NCBI GenBank assembly: GCA_030674185.1
Contig: CM060305.1
Location: 165,841,758 to 165,905,757 of the forward strand
Length of the DNA stretch: 64,000 nucleotides
Direction of reading: 5' to 3'
Origin: Monoplex corrugatus
Taxonomy: Eukaryota > Mollusca > Gastropoda > Littorinimorpha > Ranellidae
Shown here: positions 9,400-21,654 of the stretch, one piece after another
Numbering within the stretch: position 1 is the stretch's first letter
How the letters are laid out: the number at the start of each line of letters is the position of its first letter
Notes under the pieces: generated by a model
Seen by the model: only the letters and a program-made list of their open reading frames with translations
Databases searched by the model: none
Told to the model about the DNA's origin: nothing
Made by a program: the position numbers and the translations under genes

Positions 9400-11330
9400 C
9401 TTGATCACCATTAAAATGATGAAAATAATGTCATACCCTAGGCTGGGTCAAAGGGAAGTGATGTGGTAGAGACCTCATGGGTCAGCTGTTTGAGGATTGG
9501 GTTCCATTCTTCTCTTGCTTCTTTGCTTTCCTCCTTTGAATATGGTTAGATACCAACTCACAACTGGGTAGCCATGGACTGGCAGTTGCTTGCACAGTTT
9601 CCCCCACTGACCAGTGTTGTTGGATGGAAAACCAACACTGCATTAAACAGACTGTCCATGATTTTTTGCTCCATCCATAGAAACTGCATGGACACGGAGA
9701 AATTAGATGATGGTTTTATTATTGTAGTGCATTTCCGTTACCAGAAATTTGTGTTGTGGTCCATTGCCATTAACTCAGATTTACGTCGCAAGCTGATATT
9801 TAAGACAGTAGTGATTGTGTGTTATTGTCTTGTCTAAGACTGTGTAAATATTTAACCAGAGAGCTGTGAGAATTCCCATCTCTCAACGTGTGTATAGGAT
9901 CCCACCCACATGCACAGCATCTGATAAAGAAGTATAAACCGTACTGGGGCACACAGTATGTGAAAACTCCCCCAGTATGATCTGGTGTGAGGACATTTCC
10001 TGCGTAACACAGACAGAGAGGATTCGCTTGCAGGTTAGGGGCAAATGATGTAAGGCAAGAGGCCTGGCAAGCTAAGATCAAACATCCCCCATTCGTCTTC
10101 TCACTGTAATCCCTCTCTTTTTTGGCCCGCCCTCCCCCTGCCCTCTCCCCAACCCTTGCAATAGGGGAAGGGTTGTTTCGCCCCCCTCTCTCTTCCCTTA
10201 AAACACAGCATTTAATAATTTCACATTTTTGTACAGCTTTGTATCAGTTTTTTGCACAGCATTTTAGTGTTTTCAAAGTAAGGGTATATGCTGTTTCATG
10301 TTGTCTGAATGTTTGTGCAATAATTTGAATTTTTGTTCATTGGTGTACTCAGCTAGCCTCTTATTTGTTGTTCATTGTACTTCACTAGCTCCTTAAGTTT
10401 AGATTTGGGCTATGTGAATATAGCCCTCTGATATTGTCTTGAGTCCGGTTGCAGTGGTGTTTGGTTTTGACCTTTGTTCAGGGTCACAGACTAACAAGGT
10501 AGGCGCCAGCATGGTTCAAGGCCATGTGGCAGTCAAGCGAGAAAAGCTGTAGTAGAGTTCAAGGTTATATAGTACCAGCAAGACTAAAAAATGTAGGGTG
10601 CAGAGTTTACATGGTAATAGGAAAAGTGTAGGGTTCAAGGTCACATGCTAATTAGAAAAACTCATTCATGTGCATCTTTTCTTATTGTTTACTTTTTGAA
10701 AAATAAAAAAACAGAATTTGATTATTCATTGAAGAATGAAAAGTGTAATCATACATATGGAGTACTGCTTTACATTTTTATGCACATAATTATCTATATG
10801 TCGTACAAATATAGAATTGATGTAAAAACAGTATAAAAACTATTGAACATTTTCTTTGATCTTTTAAATAACACCAAATATCAGTTAGTAGTAGTTTATT
10901 GTTCAAGGTGCATGTCAGCTGCTGATGTACATTAGACGAAGTGATAATTTCAGGAAGATAATATGTAATATGAGCCATTATACTCTAGCTGACATTCAGA
11001 CAATTGTATTTAAATAGTGCATGTGTATTATCGTGGATCCCATTTCATCATGTTTGTTTATTGGTATTGGTTTTCGTAACAGCCATGAAATCTGCATGTG
11101 TGACAGCTTTCGTACACCTGTTAGTTTCAGGACAAACTGATACAGAAACATGATTTTAGACAAATAGGTGACTTTTATGCCTGTTGTACTTATACAAGCT
11201 CGATCTTCAAACAAATCAAAGACTCATTTGGAATTGTGTTCTTGCTTGCAAGAGTGAAAGCATATTGTCAAGTCGTGTGGTAGTCCATTCGCTCTCTCTT
11301 TGGCACACACTCATGCGAATGTATGCGTTT
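9400..11330. other. Intronic stretch without a supported gene
   Basis: The sequence is AT-rich. A loose, degenerate ~50-bp repetition (TTCAAGGTCACATG-like words) is visible at about 10480-10650, and a pyrimidine-rich patch at 10100-10200. No exon or RNA gene is supported. Confidence 0.6.
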
Positions 11331-11370
11331 GTGCGCACGCGCACACTCACACACACGCACGCACGCACGC

Positions 11371-11452
<82 letters not shown>
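11331..11452. repeat. (CA)n microsatellite with CGCA interruptions
   Basis: A GCGCAC/ACGC-rich start gives way to about 45 pure CA units. The 5' CpG-rich edge (CGCACGCACGCACG) recurs at other CA arrays in this window (20727, 40161, 56388). Confidence 0.95.
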
Positions 11453-11453
<1 letters not shown>

Positions 11454-11820
11454 TGAAGATCTCAAATGATTACTTTATTTAACCTTGGCTGAGACCATTG
11501 ATTACATAATTTCCCCCTTACTGACTGTGACCTTCACCATACAAAGTTAGAGACTGAGAATTGTCAGCAATGGAGAAGATATGTATAGATAATTATGTCC
11601 CCATTAACAGCCTGACAAAACACAAAAGGCCCCCTGGGTTTCGGCTTCACACCCGCAGTCTCCTAATGACTCACCCCATTCTCTGCCTTTCTTAGTTCTT
11701 CTCACAGACAGCTTATTATGTCTGTGGTTCTTCCTTACCAAGTGTCTCTCCTCCTTCCCCTAATGTCTTTCACACATATTGGGCCGCTCTGTTTTGTTAA
11801 CTTTAGTCCTCATCGACCAG

Positions 11821-11890
11821 TCACCGTGGGGTGGTGGTCATGCTGCAGACCGTTGACTGGAAGGCCATGGGTTTGAATCCACGTTGGTGA
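11821..11890 (+). other. tRNA-like sequence (SINE head or tRNA pseudogene)
   Basis: This 70-nt segment starts TCACCGT and ends TTGGTGA, so the ends can form a ~6-bp acceptor-like stem. It has an intact B-box-like GGGTTTGAATCC and a weak A-box region. It is followed within ~100 bp by the dispersed element at 11986, so it may be the head of a composite SINE. A functional tRNA is unlikely because the anticodon arm is poor. Confidence 0.4.
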
Positions 11891-11985
11891 AAGAATAATG
11901 ATTGTGGGATTTCTCTGCCTTTAGCGGCTCTTTCACAGAATTGAGCAAGGTATGAGCTCATTGGGAAGTTTGGGACCACACATGT

Positions 11986-12440
11986 AATAATAATAATAAT
12001 GGCTTCTTATATAGCGCTTAATCAAAATAATTTCTCTAAGCGCTTTACAAAAACATACTGCATTCACCTCTCCTACACACACAACCACACACCTCACAAA
12101 CAACTACGAATACCACCACTACAGAAACCAACAAATCCTACGAGCACAACACTCACTCATCTCAAACATTGCTACAAAACCAAATCACACAACGTTCAAT
12201 TATACAACAAACACATGCAATAGAAAACACACCCTGAAACAGTATGTCAAAACAAGGCTTAGACGGCTATGACATAGGTGGTACCCCTACGCAGCATTGA
12301 CTAGTTGTGAGAAAATAGATGGGTTTTAAGTTTAGACTTGAAAGAAGAGAAATAATCTGAATGTCTGAGAGAGTCTGGCAGTCTGTTCCACATCAATGGA
12401 GCTTGAAAAGAGAAAGACCTTTCACCAGTAGTAAGTCTCA
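11986..12440 (+). mobile_element. Dispersed non-autonomous repeat with (AAT)n head and AGCGCTT motifs
   Basis: The segment begins with (TAA)n, then GGCTTCTTATATAGCGCTTA and, 30 nt on, TCTAAGCGCTTTACAAA. An AC-rich middle follows. It ends with a distinctive part (GATGGGTTTTAAGTTTAGAC, CTGTTCCACATCAATGGAGC). I recognise this general type (tATATAGCGC...AAGCGCTTTACA) as a widespread short repeat in aquatic invertebrates and fish, from memory only. Degenerate relatives occur at 25836, 27905 and 56318. It has no coding capacity. Confidence 0.55.
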
Positions 12441-12542
12441 TTCACGTACAGATGCATCCTGAGTGTTGTGCAGATTTATTGACCTGTACTGCAGTGTCTG
12501 CTTTCCTCGGACTTGGCTGATGTCAGGATGTAATTATTGTGA

Positions 12543-13732
12543 TAGTAAGCATGGCGAGTATAATAAGCATGGAGAGTATAGTAAGCGTGGAGAATACAGT
12601 AAGCATGGAGAGTACAGTAAGCATGGAGAGTACAGTAAGCATGGAGAATACAGTAAGCATGGAGAGTACAGTAAGCATGGAGAATACAGTAAGCATGGAG
12701 AGTACAGTAAGCATAGAGAATACAGTAAGCATGGAGAATACAGTAAGCATGGAGAATACAGTAAGCATGGAGAATACAGTAAGCATGGAGAGTACAGTAA
12801 GCATGGAGAATACAGTAAGCATGGAGAGTACAGTAAGCATGGAGAATACAGTAAGCATGGAGAATACAGTAAGCATGGAGAATACAGTAAGCATGGAGAG
12901 TACAGTAAGCATGGAGAGTACAGTAAGCATGGAGAATACAGTAAGCATGGAGAGTACAGTAAGCATAGAGAATACAGTAAGCATGGAGAGTACAGTAAGC
13001 ATGGAGAGTACAGTAAGCATGGAGAATACAGTAAGCATGGAGAATACAGTAAGCATGGAGAGTACAGTAAGCATAGAGAATACAGTAAGCATGGAGAGTA
13101 CAGTAAGCATGGAGAGTACAGTAAGCATGGAGAGTACAGTAAGCATGGAGAGTACAGTAAGCATGGAGAGTATAGTAAGCATGGAGAATACAGTAAGCAT
13201 GGAGAGTACAGTAAGCATGGAGAGTACAGTAAGCATGGAGAGTACAGTAAGCATGGAGAGTACAGTAAGCATGGAGAGTATAGTAAGCATGGAGAGTACA
13301 GTAAGCATGGAGAGTACAGTAAGCATGGAGAGTACAGTAAGCATGGAGAATACAGTAAGCATGGAGAGTATAGTAAGCATGGAGAATACAGTAAGCATGG
13401 AGAGTACAGTAAGCATGGAGAGTACAGTAAGCATGGAGAATACAGTAAGCATGGAGAATACAGTAAGCATAGAGAGTACAGTAAGCATGGAGAGTACAGT
13501 AAGCATGGAGAGTACAGTAAGCATGGAGAATACAGTAAGCATGGAGAGTACAGTAAGCATGGACAGTATAGTAAGCATGGAGAGTACAGTAAGCATGGAG
13601 AGTACAGTAAGCATAGAGAGTACAGTAAGCATGGAGAATACAGTAAGCATGGAGAGTACAGTAAGCATGGAGAGTATAGTAAGCATGGAGAGTACAGTAA
13701 GCATGGAGAGTATAGTAAGCATGGAGAGTACA
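12543..13732. repeat. 18-bp minisatellite, about 66 copies
   Basis: The unit is TACAGTAAGCATGGAGAG, with common G/A variation at the last GAGAG/GAGAA and rare TATAGT or CATAGA variants. Because 18 is a multiple of 3 and the unit lacks stops in five of six frames, long artefactual frames of over 400 codons arise on both strands, such as (YSKHGE)n. There is no splice signal or family match, so it is not called as coding. Variants are interspersed rather than blocked. Confidence 0.95.
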
Positions 13733-14340
13733 GCCTTCTCATGCAGTCTCAGTCCTAAATGGAACTCCTTAGCACCATGATCACCATCCTCATACTCATG
13801 AAACTCAGTTTTTAGATTATTGTGAAAATTGTCCCAGGTCCTAGAGCCCTTCATGCTCTAATGTCATGGTGATCAGTTTTTGTTTTTTCTTCTGCTCACA
13901 TACCAGGGGGAATTCAGACAGGAGTGTTTAGTGTCAGTAGTTCATGGGGGCTGTTCATGGAGGGCCATCGTGGTGGTTTCCTTATTGGGGGGTCTTTCAC
14001 TCGGGTCTGGCACCTTGACTGAGTGATTACTGATGTTAGTAGGAGGCTCAGTAGGCAATGCCCTTAGTAAGTTGGATCAGAACAGGCATTGTTGAATTTC
14101 ATTGAAATGGCCCAGCAGCAGTACAGGGTCTCCTCTGACGAGTGGCCCCATGGTGGCTTGACACGTCTGGCTCCTATGTACTTCATGGCACTGAGACTTT
14201 GAGTGAACTTTGGATTGGTGGTGTGTTGTGAAGCTGGCATGAGCAGCGTGGTATCAGTGCCACTACAGCTGTGCAAAAGCTGGGACAGAAGAAAGAAAAC
14301 AAAACAAAACAAAACCTTTCAAACTCATTGGGCATTTCTA

Positions 14341-15058
14341 GTCTTCTCTTCATCTTTTTTTGCATTTCCGATATTCTGTCCCTAACGTCTTCATTTTCCT
14401 TCACTTCTCTTCATCTTTTTTGCATTTCCGTTATTCTGTCCCTGACGTCTTCATTTTCCTTCACTTCTCTTCATCTTTTTTACATTTCCGTTATTCTGTC
14501 CCTAACGTCTTCATTTTCCTTCACTTCTTTTCATCTTTTGCATTTCCGTTATTCTGTCCCTAACGTCTTCATTTTCCTTCACTTCTTTTCATCTTTTGCA
14601 TTTCCGTTATTCTGTCCCTAACGTCTTCATTTTCCTTCACTTCTCTTCATCTTTTTTGCATTTCCGTTATTCTGTCCCTAACGTCTTCATTTTCCTTCAC
14701 TTCTTTTCATCTTTTGCATTTCCGTTATTCTGTCCCTAACGTCTTCATTTTCCTTCACTTCTCTTCATCTTTTTTGCATTTCCGTTATTCTGTCCCTAAC
14801 GTCTTCATTTTCCTTCACTTCTTTTCATCTTTTGCATTTCCGTTATTCTGTCCCTAACGTCTTCATTTTCCTTCACTTCTTTTCATCTTTTGCATTTCCG
14901 TTATTCTGTCCCTAACGTCTTCATTTTCCTTCACTTCTTTTCATCTTTTTTGCATTTCTGTTATTCTGTCCCTAACGTCTTCATTTTCCTTCACTTCTTT
15001 TCATCTTTTTTGCATTTCCGTTATTCTGTCCCTAACGTCTTCATTTTCCTTCATTTCT
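14341..15058. repeat. ~60-bp minisatellite, about 12 copies
   Basis: The units contain TGCATTTCCGTTATTCTGTC, CCTAACGTCTTCATTTTCCT and TCACTTCTCTTCATCTTTT. They differ mainly in the length of the T-run before GCATT (58-61 bp per unit). The array is strongly pyrimidine-biased on the plus strand. Confidence 0.95.
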
Positions 15059-15059
15059 A

Positions 15060-15974
15060 ATTTGACCGAGATTTGTTGACTTCATTTTTCCTGCTACTTC
15101 TTTCTTCAGTGTTGATGATTATGGGCAGATACGCTTTAATTTTGTGGTGTTTTGATGCTCAAGAGGGCTATGGTAATAGTATAAACTGAATCTGAAATAC
15201 GTATAGTGAGGGTAGGGTATAACTAAGGCCTCTACGAGAAATTGAAACCCGTAAGGAGGAGAGTAGGGTATAAGGCACAAAAACAAAACGTCGTTTACTT
15301 GGGTGTTTTGTTGATTACTACTGGCTAGAAAACAAGCTGGTATAAGTAATTACGGCATGCTCATGGGTGTTAAGAATTGATCTTAGTCTTTATAGGTGAC
15401 TGACACTGACAGATGTGACCCTTCATTCATTGAAAGAGACTTGAGGGTAATCCGATTAGCGAGTCCTGGCATGCCTCCTGATTGACACTGGCACTAGCTT
15501 GACCTTTCACGGGCCGTCCTTATTAACTGAAAACCCTGACTAGATTTTAAATGAGTGATTATTGCATGCTCTCTTCCATCCCGTCTTTCTGTCTCCGCGA
15601 TTTCCTGTACGTCAGCCATAGCCGGTGTTTTGGGAGGCTTCTGTGATATCTCTCTCTCTCTCTCTCTCTCTCTCCCCTCCCTTTCTCTCCCCCTCCTCCC
15701 TCCCTCCCCCCCTCCCTGATACCCTATCTGTATCCGCCCCCATCTCTCTCTCTTTCTCATTCTCTCTGTCTCTGTCTCTCTCTCTGTCTGTCTGTCGGCA
15801 GACCTCCAATACCTTGTCTTCAGCTATTCTCTGTGTCTCTCTGTCTTTTCCTCTTCAATCCTCCTTTTCCACATTCCTCCCCCATTCGTATTCCACCTCC
15901 TTCCCATCCTCTCCTCAATGCATGTCCATGGCTTTTGGGATGAAAACGTACAATTATCGCTTTCAGCTTTATTT
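15060..15974. other. Intronic stretch, pyrimidine-rich at 15640-15900
   Basis: No exon is supported. A CT-rich low-complexity tract (CTCTCT, CCCTCC, TGTCTG runs) fills 15640-15900 and leads into the LINE remnant at about 15975. Confidence 0.6.
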
Positions 15975-16530
15975 GTGTTTTTGAAAAGGCAGTGGTCTTG
16001 TAATCGGGTAAGACATGAAGAATTGATCAACCAACTAGAAAGACTCAGTATTGATGGAAAAGATCTACGAATAATCAGAAATATGTATTGGGAACAAACA
16101 GCTGCAATGAGAATAAAAACCGATATAGCTCTTTCCAAAACATCAAAAGAGGAGTCAGGGTTGTGTTTTGTCACATGTGGTTTCTAAGAAGAATGTTGAG
16201 AGTTCCATGGACAGCAAAGAAAACAAACAGAGACAGTCTTGATGGAGGCAGACACAAGTAGATCATTCATAAGGAAGATTAGGAAAAGACAGGCAACATT
16301 TGTAGGCCATTTTATGAGGAAAGGTGAATTGGAAGCACCTGGTCACAACAGGAAAGCTGGAGGGAAAGAGAGCACCGGTAGACCAAGGGAGAAGATACTA
16401 GACGGGCTTGCAGAGTGGCTGGGGACAAGGAGGGTGGAAGAGATACTTGAGGCAACAGGTGATAGAGACAGATGGAAGTCCGTAATTGCCAATGCCATGC
16501 GGCAAGGCACCTGATGATGATGATGAGTGG
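15975..16530 (+). pseudogene. Dead LINE fragment (RT palm remnant plus C-terminus)
   Basis: Frame pieces read NRVRHEELI...IDGKDLRIIRNMYWEQTA, typical of the RT palm region of endonuclease-type LINEs. WFLRRMLRVPWTAKKTNRD and IRKRQATFVGHFMRKGELEA...RGR/GRPREK...DRDRWKSVIANAMRQGT follow, matching the C-terminal region of the same kind of element. The catalytic Phe-Asp next to RV is replaced, and the core between SKTSK and WFLRRM is deleted or shifted. The remnant ends CACCTGATGATGATGATGA, a short-repeat 3' end. It is a non-functional insertion. Confidence 0.75.
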
Positions 16531-18780
16531 TTTGTATCATTTTTTCCTCCTGATTTTTGTTTGGTTCACTTATTAATTTGTTTTATGTCTAAAACAACAC
16601 GATGGGTGTATTATGTTATGGTACCAGCAAAATTATCATATATCATTTGATTGGTTTCCGTGGATATAGTTGCTTGATTAAAATTATGAAGGTGAATGTA
16701 TTTCGACTGCTTGAAAGCTGTTTCAGGAAATTGAGGCTAAAACGACATTCAGTGAATGCATGAAGCATGTCTTAGCCTGCATGAAGTATTGTGATAGTTT
16801 CTTTTGATCTTTTTCGTCAAAATGCTTCCAGGAATGATGACACGAAACATTATTCATTCATTAAACACGACATTCATTTAACAGTTTCCGTAGACAGAAG
16901 GACTTGAACCCGGTTTCATGTGGTTTTAGAATGAAAGCTTTGGTACCACTGTGTTTGCTTCCTGTTCCGTGCAATACTCGCGCACTGTAAATCTGTTGAC
17001 TTAGAGAAATGACTGTTAGCCTAATTTTCCCTTAGCACAAGGTGAGGATGACATTTTGGATGGACAAGATGATTAACGGTTCAGATCTCAACTCCCCTTG
17101 ACAGTTATTTCCGTGAGGGGACCGGAGGGTTTGGCTGAAAGGGAGCCGAGACAGGAGGAGGATGAAAGTGGGTTTTCATTGTGTGGCGAAATAAAGGTTA
17201 TTGGCGAGGTTGACCTAAGTGGCCGTGCCGTCAGGATGGCAAGTTGACTTTGAGGATTTCTTCAGAGGATAGTGGGTGGAGGAATGGTTACAACCCAAGC
17301 TGTTGACAGCCGTGTATAGCAGAAGAACTTTTAGTGCAGTATCCAGAAACGCTTTACACGATCGTGAATTTTGATAAGTTGCACATATTTCGTAGGCTAA
17401 TTTGAGTGTTAAACAGATACACACTTGATCCCACCTAAAATCTCATTCATCCAACTTGTAGGCCTACTGGTGCCAGTTTTTGCATCTTGCAACAGAAATT
17501 CTGTCACTGTACAGACAATATTGTAATCTTTTCTTAGAAGTGTTGCTGAGATTATCTCTGTTGAATCTGATCTTTATGCACTTGATCTTTAGCAGGAGAT
17601 TATGCTTGATTGAAAGTTTATAATCTTGTTTTGTCATGATTTTAAATAAACTGGAAAGTGCTGACATGATAAACACATGGACATGATGGGGCTTAGACTG
17701 TGTGATTAGATTATTTAACAGATACACCTTGATCCTACCCAAATCGCCGTCTAATGCAAGTCAGTAAAATTATTGGTCAGTATTATTTTTACTCTAACCA
17801 GAAGGCTGGACAAAAATCTGAAGTCAACCACAGAGTCAGAGCAAGATGGGCGCCTCTGTTTCACACGTTTAGGTAACCCTCTAGAAACGAGGGGGAACTT
17901 GACAGCATTTTATGCCCACCTGCACGTCTGAGCAGTCGTAATAATTATTGTGGCGTGCATGTTGTCCTCTGCGCGGGGAAACTGAATGGGGACAGCTGTT
18001 CCTGGAGAAATATGATAGCAGATCAGTGTCAGAATGACGAAGGGCGCGCAACATGATAGCCATCTTGGCAGGCCTGATTCATGGAAGAGGTGCATGTCGG
18101 TTACGAACATTGCGTCGGCGGATCAGCAAAATCCAGACTTGAGCACGTAATTTAGTTAGATGCATAGACACTCTAGAGATTTTGGAATGGAGTCAGTAAT
18201 CTTCTGGATACTTACAACTCTACACTGAAAATATTATTTTGGGGGATGTCACAAAATACATTTTTGCGACATTTGGGTGCCACATATTCAGAATGTATGG
18301 CTGATAATTAGTTCCTTTTGATTAGTTGTTTTCATGGGAAAATGTCGGCGATGGGGTGGTCGGAATGGTTGGAGAATGTTGTTGCTGAGAAGAAGAGATG
18401 TCATAGTGAGATACAGCTGCACTTGATTCACTTGGGTCGGGTCAGAGAAATGTGCCAAGTTTGGGGTATAATATGCCAGGGTTGATGGAACGCAGTATGA
18501 AAACTAGACTAAGGATGAACGTTTCAGCTTTGAAGTTGTTGGCATGTCTTTGATTATGATGAGCAAGGTTTCTTTTCCTAACACTAGCCTAGTGACACTG
18601 GCTTGTTAGTAAGGTTACTGTCTGCTAAGAACGGCCGCTTGTCTGTTGCCTTCACTGTATTGTCCGCCGGCCGGCGGGAGAGAGGAGAGAGAGAGAAAGA
18701 GTGAGTGTGTGATTGTGTGCTCGCGCGCGAACGCCCATGTGAAAGTGACTTATTGTAATCAATTTGTCAAGCTTGTGTGA
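16530..18780. other. Intronic stretch with one tRNA-like remnant
   Basis: No exon is supported. CpG-rich patches are present at 17930-18120 and 18655-18735 (including CCGCCGGCCGGCGGG), followed by GA-rich sequence to 18840. The CpG patches could be regulatory, but nothing specific can be read. Confidence 0.5.
16893..16958 (-). other. tRNA-like sequence (SINE remnant)
   Basis: On the minus strand a B-box GGGTTCAAGTCC (plus 16900-16911) lies ~30 nt downstream of a D-arm-like ACAGTGGTACCA (plus 16941-16952). No CCA or good acceptor stem is seen. It is probably a retroposed tRNA-derived fragment. Confidence 0.35.
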
Positions 18781-19330
18781 TCCTATTGGCACTATATTTG
18801 AGATAAAAAGAGAGAGAAAGAGAGAGGGGGGGGGGGAGGGCTATAGGTCTGTCAGAAGATAACTGGGTGAGAAGAGAAAGGTTTTGCAGTTGTTTTCAAT
18901 AACTGGGCTGGTAGCTGTATTTTTTCAACATGTTTTTGAACTTGTCTATGAAACTGTGCATTTTAGCAACAATAATGACTACACCATATAATGATAATAA
19001 TAATTTTATCAACAGAGATGACAGCAGTTTTTACCTGAATAATGATAAAGGGAAAAGCAAATAATACACAATTTCAGTTGCTATTATCAGATTGTTATTA
19101 TACCACCATGCCCTTCAAACATACTCACCAAACCTACACACACACACAACATACGAATTGATGGATATGTGACTTCATTAGCAAAAAACGAAAGAAAAAT
19201 AAAGCAACAATAACAAAACAAAAACAAAACAAGAATAAAAAATTGAAGCGCTGACTGTGTCGTGTTATAATTTCCAAAGACTTTTTGTTAGCTGTTTTTG
19301 TGTTTACCAACAGAAAGATTGCATATATAG

Positions 19331-19336
<6 letters not shown>

Positions 19337-19378
<42 letters not shown>
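19337..19378. repeat. (TG)n microsatellite
   Basis: About 21 TG units, directly upstream of the array of ~46-bp units. Confidence 0.95.
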
Positions 19379-19381
<3 letters not shown>

Positions 19382-19407
19382 GTTTAGAAAAAAGACAAAA
19401 CAAAATA

Positions 19408-19770
19408 TAGCGGACCTTTTACCAGAACTGACTGGCTGTGATCTAAAAGTTATAGCGGACCACTATAGCAGAACTGACTGGCTGTGATCTAAAAGTTATA
19501 GCGGACCATTATAGCAGAACTGACTGGCTGTGATCTAAAAGTTATAGCGGACCTTTTTACCAGAACTGACTGGCTGTGATCTAAAAGTTATAGCGGACCT
19601 TTTTACCAGAACTGACTGGCTGTGATCTAAAAGTTATAGCGGACCATTATAGCAGAACTGACTGGCTGTGATCTAAAAGTTATAGCGGACCATTATAGCA
19701 GAACTGACTGGCTGTGATCTAAAAGTTATAGCGGACCATTATAGCAGAACTGACTGGCTGTGATCTAACA
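19408..19770. repeat. 46-47-bp minisatellite, 8 copies
   Basis: The unit contains TAGCGGACCATTATAGCAGA, ACTGACTGGCTGTGATCTAA and AAGTTA. Two subtypes alternate: ACCATTATAGCAG and ACCTTTTTACCAG. The last unit ends GATCTAACACTCAG and gives way to unique sequence. Confidence 0.95.
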
Positions 19771-19789
19771 CTCAGCTTTAAAAGCGATA

Positions 19790-20350
19790 GTCGGCGAGTT
19801 GAAGCCATAATTTCACCTGAAAAGTGAGCTAAATTTGAGGCTAAGGCAGCAAAGTGGCATAGTTTTTTTTAAAAAAGAGTTAAAAACTCGAACTTCAAGC
19901 GAAAGACTGTAAGGAGCACAGCTCAGTATGTTTGTGTGAGACAACGTGCGGACCGATGAGCTAACTGCGCCTTTGTAGCGACCGTCTACTGTTTCACTGT
20001 AGTCATCCGATTCATGACCTGACACCGTTCTGTCTGTCTGTCTGCCACCGGCTGGGTTTTTTTTTTAGGTTGTGTTTTTTGATAGAGTGAGAGAGGCCCG
20101 GTGTCTTGCGTGAATTGGGTCTGGGGAGGCACTTTGAATGGACTGTGTAACCCGGAGTACTTTCTCACAATCTTCAGTGTCCCCAGGGTATAATATTATA
20201 AGGATTGATTCAGTTCGTGTTTGAAAGCCTGGGAACGTATATTGTTTAGTCATTCTGACATCGGAGTTTCGGTGGTTGTGTGGTGGGAAGTTTTGTGATT
20301 GATTATAGTGTTTGGTGAACGGTTCCTGGTTTTTCTCATCACTCCTCGCC
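19790..20350 (+). promoter_or_regulatory. ank: Candidate internal promoter and 5' UTR of a short ankyrin transcript
   Basis: This ~560-bp stretch is unique, free of microsatellites and more balanced in composition than the surrounding intron. It includes several short upstream ORFs (for example ATG at about 19928, 19956 and 20014, each stopping within a few codons) and a pyrimidine tract. No TATA box is convincing. The call rests on the start codon, Kozak-like context and phase-matched donor that follow, and remains an inference. Confidence 0.35.
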
Positions 20351-20373
20351 ATGACTGTCATGGTTCAGAACAG
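20351..20373 (+). CDS. ank: Candidate alternative first exon of ankyrin (MTVMVQN + split codon)
   Basis: ATG at 20351 lies in a good context (CTCGCCATGA). It opens ATG ACT GTC ATG GTT CAG AAC AG and then meets a donor AACAG|GTGGGA. The exon leaves 2 nt of a codon, exactly the phase needed by the ZU5 exon at 23556, giving [20 protein letters not shown]. An in-frame TAG at 20306 closes the frame upstream, so translation would start here. The product would be an ankyrin without ankyrin repeats, beginning at the ZU5 domain. Short repeat-free ankyrins from internal promoters are known in vertebrates. The phase match alone has a one-in-three chance, so transcript evidence is needed. Confidence 0.45.
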
Positions 20374-20599
20374 GTGGGATTTTGTTTTTTAATACGACAT
20401 AAATGTTGTTTCAAGTTCTAAACACGAGCTACCCATAAATAAAACACATGTGCTCATATTGCATCTGTTGGTTAAGAAAACACACACACCATAAATCACC
20501 CTCCACACATCCATCATTCTGTCAAACATGAGCACACACACGGAAGCAGGCATGCACGCGTGCACACACTAACGCACTCACTCTCATGCCTCTCACTTA

Positions 20600-20666
20600 A
20601 CACACACACACACACACACCACACACACTTACATGTACACACACCACACACACTCTTACATGTACA

Positions 20667-20731
<65 letters not shown>

Positions 20732-20750
20732 GCACGCACGCACGCACGCA

Positions 20751-20782
<32 letters not shown>

Positions 20783-20923
20783 TGTTGAAGTTAATTGTTA
20801 CTAATGTTAGTGTTAAGATTTCGTTCCATTTTTCTATTCTCCCACCTACTTATGACTATTTACTCTGTCTCCCCTCTGCCCCAATCCAACCCGTCCAACT
20901 ATCGTTCTCCATTTTATTTCATT

Positions 20924-21000
<77 letters not shown>

Positions 21001-21105
21001 GCACGCAACGCACACACACACACACGCATACACACGCGTCTGATAAAGTGAAAAGACGTTAAATCAAAGAACGAACGAACACACACCAACACACACACAC
21101 ACACA

Positions 21106-21179
<74 letters not shown>

Positions 21180-21203
21180 CGCACACACGCACACACGCAC
21201 ACA
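20600..21203. repeat. Cluster of three (CA)n arrays
   Basis: Arrays at about 20600-20780 (with CACGCACGCACG and CCACACAC interruptions), 20928-21030 and 21081-21203 are separated by short unique spacers. Together they make the strongest CA block of this intron. Confidence 0.95.
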
Positions 21204-21654
21204 GGTGTGCGTTACGTGTTTGTAGCTTGAAAGATTTGGATGGAGTTAAGTTCAAGTACAGATACTTTATCAATACTGATGGACTTTGTCACTAAAGATG
21301 TCTTTATAATTATAGTGTCAGTAAGAGAAATCGTTGATGCATTTGAGTAAGCAAGATAGGCCGTTTGTATATCAAATGTTCGCCTACCCTCCCTCTCACA
21401 ACCCTTTCTGTGTGCTTTTTCCAAGACGTTTTATTGGTAAAGTAAAACATCGTTATGACAGTTTACCCGTCGTGTAAGGCTTATTCAACGACCCCCTGCA
21501 CGACCTCCTCCCTACAACCGTCTGTAAGTTTTATGACTGCCATTAGCATGCTATCCACCTCCGACCTTCACACACAGCTTGTGCGTTGGCTTAATCAGTT
21601 TGACCTAATCTCACCTCTCAAGCCCTTGTTTTTTTGTTTTACCCCTCCCCCCTC

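Noticed and set aside
12463..13854. Four long frames across the 18-bp array
   Set aside because: The same sequence is open on both strands because of unit composition. There is no evidence of coding use.
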